Below, piece after piece: positions 59,768 to 64,000 of a stretch of 64,000 nucleotides of DNA. Positions within the stretch are counted from its first letter, which is position 1; the number at the start of each line of letters is the position of its first letter. The position numbers and the translations under genes were made by a program. The stretch is taken from the NCBI GenBank assembly GCA_963737425.1, contig CAVTSX010000010.1:1240001-1304000 (forward strand), in the 5' to 3' direction. The notes below the pieces were generated by a model. It saw nothing but the letters and a program-made list of their open reading frames with translations, did no database searches and had not been told where the DNA came from. This stretch comes from DASXRA01 sp963737425 (GTDB lineage Bacteria > Actinomycetota > Actinomycetes > Mycobacteriales > Jatrophihabitantaceae).

Positions 59768-60798
59768 CGCGGTTCTCCACTCAGGATGGCCTCGGACGCC
59801 GCATAGCGCGCATCGGCGAAATGGCATTCGGCGAAACGATCCACGCCGAGCGATACCGCGGCAGGTTCCTCGGTGGCGCACCGCGCGGCAGCGTAGGAGC
59901 AACGGGGATGGAAGGAGCAGCCCCCCGGCATCCGGTCCGGTAACGGCGGCTGGCCGCTGATCATCGTCATCGGCTGCGCGACGTCGGCATCGAGGCGGCA
60001 GACCGCGCCGAGCAGGGCCTCGGTGTAGGGGTGCACCGGCTGCGCGTACAGCCCGTCGACCGTCGCGCTCTCGACGAACCGGCCCGCGTACATCACCTTG
60101 ATCTCGTCGCAGAATCCGGCCGCGACGCCGAGGTCATGGGTGATCAGGATGACGGCAAGGCCACGCTCCTCGACGATCCGGCTGAGCAGGTCGAGCACCC
60201 GGGCCTGCGTGGTGACGTCGAGGGCCGTGGTCGGTTCGTCGGCGAGCAACACGTCGGGATCACTCGACAGCGCCATGGCGATCATGACGCGCTGGCGCAT
60301 ACCGCCGGAGAACTCGTGCGGATAGCTGTCGACGCGGCGCGACGGCCGCGGCACACCGACCTCGTTCAACGCGTCGATTGCCCGCGAGCGAGCCTGCTTG
60401 GCCGACGCGCCGGAGGCGATGCGGATCGCCTCCACGATCTGCGCACCGACGGTGAAGACCGGATTCAGCGACGACATCGGATCCTGGTAGATCATGCCCA
60501 TCCGGCGGGCACGCACCTGCGCCATCTCGCGATCGGACAGCGCGAGCAGGTCGGTCCCGTCGAGCAACACCTTCCCGGAAAGGCGCGCCGGCGGGTGTAG
60601 GAGGCGCATGACGGCCAGCGCTGTCAGCGACTTCCCGCTGCCGGACTCGCCGACGATGCCGAGCCGTTGGCCACGCTCGAGCCGCAATGACGCGCCGCGC
60701 ACGGGCTCGACGGCCGAACGCTGGTGAGCAGGGAAGGACACGCGGAGCTGCGAGACGTCCAGCAGGGGCCGGGACTCAGCGTCCGGGGCGGCAGTCAT
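59764..60798 (-). CDS. Oligopeptide-type ABC ATP-binding protein (OppD-like)
   Basis: 344 residues from ATG 60798. Walker A GESGSGKSL (~47), signature FSGGMRQRVMIAMAL, Walker B VLLADEPTTALD, switch His ITHDLGVA; C-terminal GCSFHPRCSYAAARC Cys motif. ATGA overlap with the permease. Confidence 0.93.
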   Translation of the reverse strand: MTAAPDAESRPLLDVSQLRVSFPAHQRSAVEPVRGASLRLERGQRLGIVGESGSGKSLTALAVMRLLHPPARLSGKVLLDGTDLLALSDREMAQVRARRMGMIYQDPMSSLNPVFTVGAQIVEAIRIASGASAKQARSRAIDALNEVGVPRPSRRVDSYPHEFSGGMRQRVMIAMALSSDPDVLLADEPTTALDVTTQARVLDLLSRIVEERGLAVILITHDLGVAAGFCDEIKVMYAGRFVESATVDGLYAQPVHPYTEALLGAVCRLDADVAQPMTMISGQPPLPDRMPGGCSFHPRCSYAAARCATEEPAAVSLGVDRFAECHFADARYAASEAILSGEPR

Positions 60799-61691
60799 CT
60801 GCGCCTCCGTGGGTCGAGGATCTCCTGCAGTTGGTCTCCGACAGTGTTGAGCGACCACACGGCAAGGAAGATGACGATGCCAGGGAACACGACGTACCCC
60901 AGCGCATCGAAGATCCGCTGATAGCCCATCTGCATAAGGGTGCCCCACGAGGCCGACGGCGGTTGGACGCCCAGGCCGACGAAGCTGAGGCTCGCCTCGA
61001 TGATGATCGCGTCGGCGGCCACGATGGCCGCCCGCGCGATCAGAACCGGCGCGGTGTTCGGCAGCACCTCGCCGAAGATCACCCGCATACGTGGTGCCCC
61101 GACGGCGACCGCGGCCCGGTAGTAGTCCGTGCGAAGCTCGGTCAGTGCGGCCGCTCGCGCCACGCGAGCAGTCACGGGTGTGAGCAGCAACCCGATGATC
61201 ACCGCGAGACTCATCAGGCCCGAGCCGAACGCGACCACGAGGATCAGCGCGAACATCAGCGCCGGAATCGCCATGATCACGTCGATGGTGCGCATGAAGA
61301 TCTCGTCGAGCCAGCCCTGCGCCTGCGCGGCCAGGAATCCCCAGAGCACGCCGAGCACCATGGCGACCACGGTCGAACCGAGCGCGATACCCAGGTCGAT
61401 CCGCCCGCCGTACAGCACGCGGCTGAACAGGTCCCGGCCGAGTTCGTCGGTGCCGAACCAGTGGGAGGTCGAGGGGCCCTGCAGGCGGATCGTTGCCGCG
61501 ATGTGGTTCGGCGGGTACCGCGTGAGAATTGGCGCGGCCAGCGAGCCGATCACCAGCACGGTAAGGACGAAAACCGCGAGCGCACCGAGCGGCCGATTGA
61601 TCATTCGCCGCAGGGCCCGCCTGCTTCTGGGCAGGGCAGCGGCATCGTCGAGGGTCACCGAGGTTCCCTCGCCGAGCGCGACGGTACTCAT
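60795..61691 (-). CDS. ABC transporter permease, DppC/OppC-like
   Basis: 298 residues from ATG 61691. HWFGTDELGRDLFSRVLYG (~78-96) and the EAA region YYRAAVAVGAPRMRVIFGEVLPN (split ~190-212). Six spans. ATGA overlap with its DppB-like partner. Confidence 0.92.
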   Translation of the reverse strand: MSTVALGEGTSVTLDDAAALPRSRRALRRMINRPLGALAVFVLTVLVIGSLAAPILTRYPPNHIAATIRLQGPSTSHWFGTDELGRDLFSRVLYGGRIDLGIALGSTVVAMVLGVLWGFLAAQAQGWLDEIFMRTIDVIMAIPALMFALILVVAFGSGLMSLAVIIGLLLTPVTARVARAAALTELRTDYYRAAVAVGAPRMRVIFGEVLPNTAPVLIARAAIVAADAIIIEASLSFVGLGVQPPSASWGTLMQMGYQRIFDALGYVVFPGIVIFLAVWSLNTVGDQLQEILDPRRRR

Positions 61692-62659
61692 GACGCCGCC
61701 CCCACCCTTACCTTCAGCCTCGGATCGAGCAGGCCGTACAGGACGTCGACGATCATCGTTATGCAGATGAACGCCGCGGCCGCAAGCAGGATCGCGGTCT
61801 GCAACACCGCGTAGTCGCGCTTGGTCACCGAGTCGATGATCAGCGTGCCCATGCCGGGCCAGCTGAAGATGTACTCGACGATGACGACTCCGCCGAGAAG
61901 CTGGCCCACCATCACGCCGATGAGCGTCAACGTCGGGATCAGCGCATTCGGCGTCGCGTGTCTGCGGACCACCGTCGGCCACAGCAAGCCCTTGCCCTCC
62001 GCGGTACGGATGTAGGGAGCAGCGGTGACCTCGGCGAGCGAGGCGCGCATGAAACGCAGAATCGGCGCGCTGATCGAGAACGCCAGCGTGAGCGCCGGCA
62101 TCAGGATCAGCCGCAGGTTCTGCACCGGATCGCTGAACAGCGACACGTAGCCGCTGCTCGGCAGTATGTGCAGCTTCACCGCGAACACGACGATGAGGGC
62201 GATGGCGGTGAGGAATGCCGGCGCCGACATGCCGACCGACGCGATCGTCGTGACCACCCGGTCGAGGACGCCGCGGGGACGGATCGCCGCCATGATCGCC
62301 GCCGGGATCGCGAACGCCAGCGCCAGCAGGAGGGCGACGACGGTCAGCTCGACCGTCGGCCAGATCCGCGGACCAACGAGCGTCTGCACCGGCTCCTGGC
62401 TGAAGTAGGACGTACCGAAGTCTCCGGTGAACACGCCGGACAGCCACGACCAGTACTGCACGAGCAAGGGCCGGTCGAGCCCGAACGTGTGCCGCGTCTG
62501 CGCCAGAACCTGCGGATCGACACCGTGCACGTTGCCGAGCAGCGTCGTCGCCGGATCTCCGGGCAGGATGCGCAGCACGACGAAGATCACCAGCGAGGCG
62601 ACGATGAGCATCACCACGCCGGTGATCAACCGTCGTGCGACGTAACGAGCAACCTCCAT
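61688..62659 (-). CDS. ABC transporter permease, DppB/OppB-like
   Basis: 323 residues. Start EVARYVARRLITGVVMLIV and EAA region YIRTAEGKGLLWPTVVRRHATPN (split ~215-237). Six spans. Lies 31 bp downstream of the binding-protein gene. Confidence 0.92.
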   Translation of the reverse strand: MEVARYVARRLITGVVMLIVASLVIFVVLRILPGDPATTLLGNVHGVDPQVLAQTRHTFGLDRPLLVQYWSWLSGVFTGDFGTSYFSQEPVQTLVGPRIWPTVELTVVALLLALAFAIPAAIMAAIRPRGVLDRVVTTIASVGMSAPAFLTAIALIVVFAVKLHILPSSGYVSLFSDPVQNLRLILMPALTLAFSISAPILRFMRASLAEVTAAPYIRTAEGKGLLWPTVVRRHATPNALIPTLTLIGVMVGQLLGGVVIVEYIFSWPGMGTLIIDSVTKRDYAVLQTAILLAAAAFICITMIVDVLYGLLDPRLKVRVGAAS

Positions 62660-62690
62660 GTAGGACCAGTCTCCGCTACGTGAGCCGGCC

Positions 62691-64000
62691 TCAGCTGACC
62701 GAGGCCTGCGTGAGGATCGGAGTGCCGTCGCTCGTCGTCCAGATGCCGTCGACCTTGGTCGACGCTGCGACGACGGTGGCGTTCTGCATCAGCACGATCG
62801 AGGGCACCTGCTCATTGATGATCTGCTGCATCTGGGCGTAGATCGCGGTGCGCGCCGAATCGCTCGGGGCCTGCAACGCCTGCTGCAGAAGGCTGTTGTA
62901 CTTGGCGTCTGACCAGTTGCACTCACATCCACCGGCGTACCACTTCAGCGCGTACGCGGGCGTCGGCTTGAGGTTCCAGAAGTTCGCAACGATCATGCCC
63001 GGGAACTTCTTGCCGGCCGGGAAGAATGCCTTCAGCCAGGCGCTGACTTCCTGCTGCTTGATCTGGAGCTTGAGGCCGATCTTCTGCAGGTCCTGCTGCA
63101 GGATCTCGGCCATGCTGACCCATTCGGGGTGCCGGCCGGCAACGGTCCAGAACGTGAACGTGGTGCCTGGTTTCACGCCGGCCTCGTCGAAGAGTTGCTT
63201 GGCTTTCTGCAGGTCGAATGCGTACGCGGTCTGGTTGCTGGCGTAGGCCGGGCTCTTCGCGGGCAGCAGGTCGTTCGTGGGCGCCACGTCACCGATCCCG
63301 CCGAAAGCGGCCGACTGCATGGTGGCGCGGTCGGCTGCGTACGCCAGGGCCTGACGTGCCTTGGGGTTGTCGAACGGCGCCGAGGTCGTGTCGAGCTCCC
63401 AGACGGTGTCGCCGGAACTCACGCTCGGCTGGATCACGTGAATGTTCGACGCGTTCTTCAGATGCCCGACGTCAGCAGGCGAAACGCCCCACAGCACGTC
63501 GATCGCACCGGTCGTCAGCGACGTCATCGCACTGGTGAGGTCGGCTGCGCGCTGAATCCGGATCGTGCTGAGCTTCGCCTTCTGGCCCCAGTAACCCGGG
63601 AACGCCGCTAGCAGCACGTGATCGTCCGGGACGAACTGGGTGAGCCGGAACGGCCCGGTACCGTCGCCGTTCTGGTTCACCGCGCCGACCGTGTCGACGT
63701 TGGTCATGTAAATGTTGGCAAGGGCCGTCGGCAGCAAGGCGTTCGGTGTCTTGAGATTGAGCACGAGCGTCGTGTCGTTGGATGCCGTGGCCGACTGCAC
63801 GCTGCTGATGAAGTTCAACTGCTGCGATGCATGGCTCGGGTCCAGGACGTACTTGATGTTCTTGACTGCGTCCTGGGCGGTGAACGCCTTGCCGCTGTGG
63901 TACTTCACGCCATCCTTCAGGGTGAACGTCCACGTCTTCAGGTCAGGGGAACTCTTCCAGGACGTCGCGAGGTCGGGCTGGGTGCTTCCGTCCTGAGCGA
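62691..64000 (-). CDS. Family-5 substrate-binding protein (partial, N-terminus outside window)
   Basis: About 436 codons are visible, entering from the right edge as AQDGSTQPDLATSW, then WTFTLKDGVKYHSGKAFTAQDAV, a hallmark of SBP_bac_5. The C-terminus shows AFDLQKAKQLFDEAG and MQQIINEQVPSIVLMQN. The signal peptide must lie beyond 64000. It feeds the permeases at 60795-62659; its family matches the other importer but the sequences are clearly different, suggesting different ligands. Confidence 0.92.
   Translation of the reverse strand, partial: AQDGSTQPDLATSWKSSPDLKTWTFTLKDGVKYHSGKAFTAQDAVKNIKYVLDPSHASQQLNFISSVQSATASNDTTLVLNLKTPNALLPTALANIYMTNVDTVGAVNQNGDGTGPFRLTQFVPDDHVLLAAFPGYWGQKAKLSTIRIQRAADLTSAMTSLTTGAIDVLWGVSPADVGHLKNASNIHVIQPSVSSGDTVWELDTTSAPFDNPKARQALAYAADRATMQSAAFGGIGDVAPTNDLLPAKSPAYASNQTAYAFDLQKAKQLFDEAGVKPGTTFTFWTVAGRHPEWVSMAEILQQDLQKIGLKLQIKQQEVSAWLKAFFPAGKKFPGMIVANFWNLKPTPAYALKWYAGGCECNWSDAKYNSLLQQALQAPSDSARTAIYAQMQQIINEQVPSIVLMQNATVVAASTKVDGIWTTSDGTPILTQASVS

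Noticed and set aside
1..64000. CRISPR array, prophage, or secondary-metabolite cluster
   Set aside because: No spaced direct repeats, phage structural genes, or NRPS/PKS domains were seen.

Overview
The window is a contiguous piece of a very GC-rich actinobacterial chromosome. The pointers are overwhelmingly G/C third positions, many GTG starts, a DinB2-type polymerase, a fused CydDC exporter, a 13E12-type DUF222/HNH gene, PPK2 and many universal stress proteins. I cannot name the genus; Mycobacteriales, Jatrophihabitans or Frankia relatives would fit. Both ends cut genes: a CYTH-CHAD protein on the left and an ABC substrate-binding protein on the right.

Layout. (1) 1-2.6 kb: CYTH-CHAD protein, a small three-helix-bundle protein with an upstream mini-ORF, and a DinB2-like polymerase. 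(2) 2.6-7.5 kb: a divergent nitrogen-compound catabolic cluster (NodB-type deacetylase/amide hydrolase plus NCS1 permease, against an old-yellow-enzyme oxidoreductase, a DUF1989 protein and an XRE-cupin regulator). (3) 7.6-12.2 kb: a giant secreted subtilase and a TrmB/LuxR-like regulator. (4) 12.2-31.7 kb: an energy/dormancy island with a PNPOx flavoprotein, beta-CASP nuclease, three universal stress proteins, a DUF779 relative, GAPDH, a GNAT/acyl-CoA ligase fusion, PPK2 and cydAB-cydDC. Eight DosR-like motifs (GGGAC-N4-GKCCY type) sit in front of these transcription units. An IS3-family element has landed inside this island in the 3' end of a DUF222/HNH gene. (5) 31.8-34.1 kb: a translationally coupled ECF sigma / Ogt / 2OG-oxygenase operon that looks like an alkylation-damage response. 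(6) 34.1-43.6 kb: miscellaneous metabolism and regulation (ketopantoate reductase, HxlR/YceI, MFS/ROK, Lrp/M20 hydrolase), a tRNA-Val with gene debris downstream, and small membrane proteins. (7) 43.6-64 kb: a long leftward catabolic block with two complete Opp/Dpp-type ABC importers, an sdhBACD-fumAB-like operon, an FCD-family GntR regulator, a muconate-lactonizing-type enolase, two amidohydrolases and an unrecognised Cys-containing protein.

How the parts work together. Block 4 reads as a hypoxia/NO regulon: cytochrome bd respiration, redox and energy storage enzymes and stress proteins under one recurring cis element, though the sensor/regulator genes are outside the window. Block 7 reads as an uptake-and-degradation pathway for an unidentified amide, peptide or lactone. 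Near-identical GGTC-N-GACC palindromes precede the GntR gene, the sdh/fum operon and one ABC operon, which suggests one regulator links import to C4-dicarboxylate metabolism. The SdhA-like subunit lacks the usual flavin-linking histidine, so it may act as a fumarate reductase or on another substrate.
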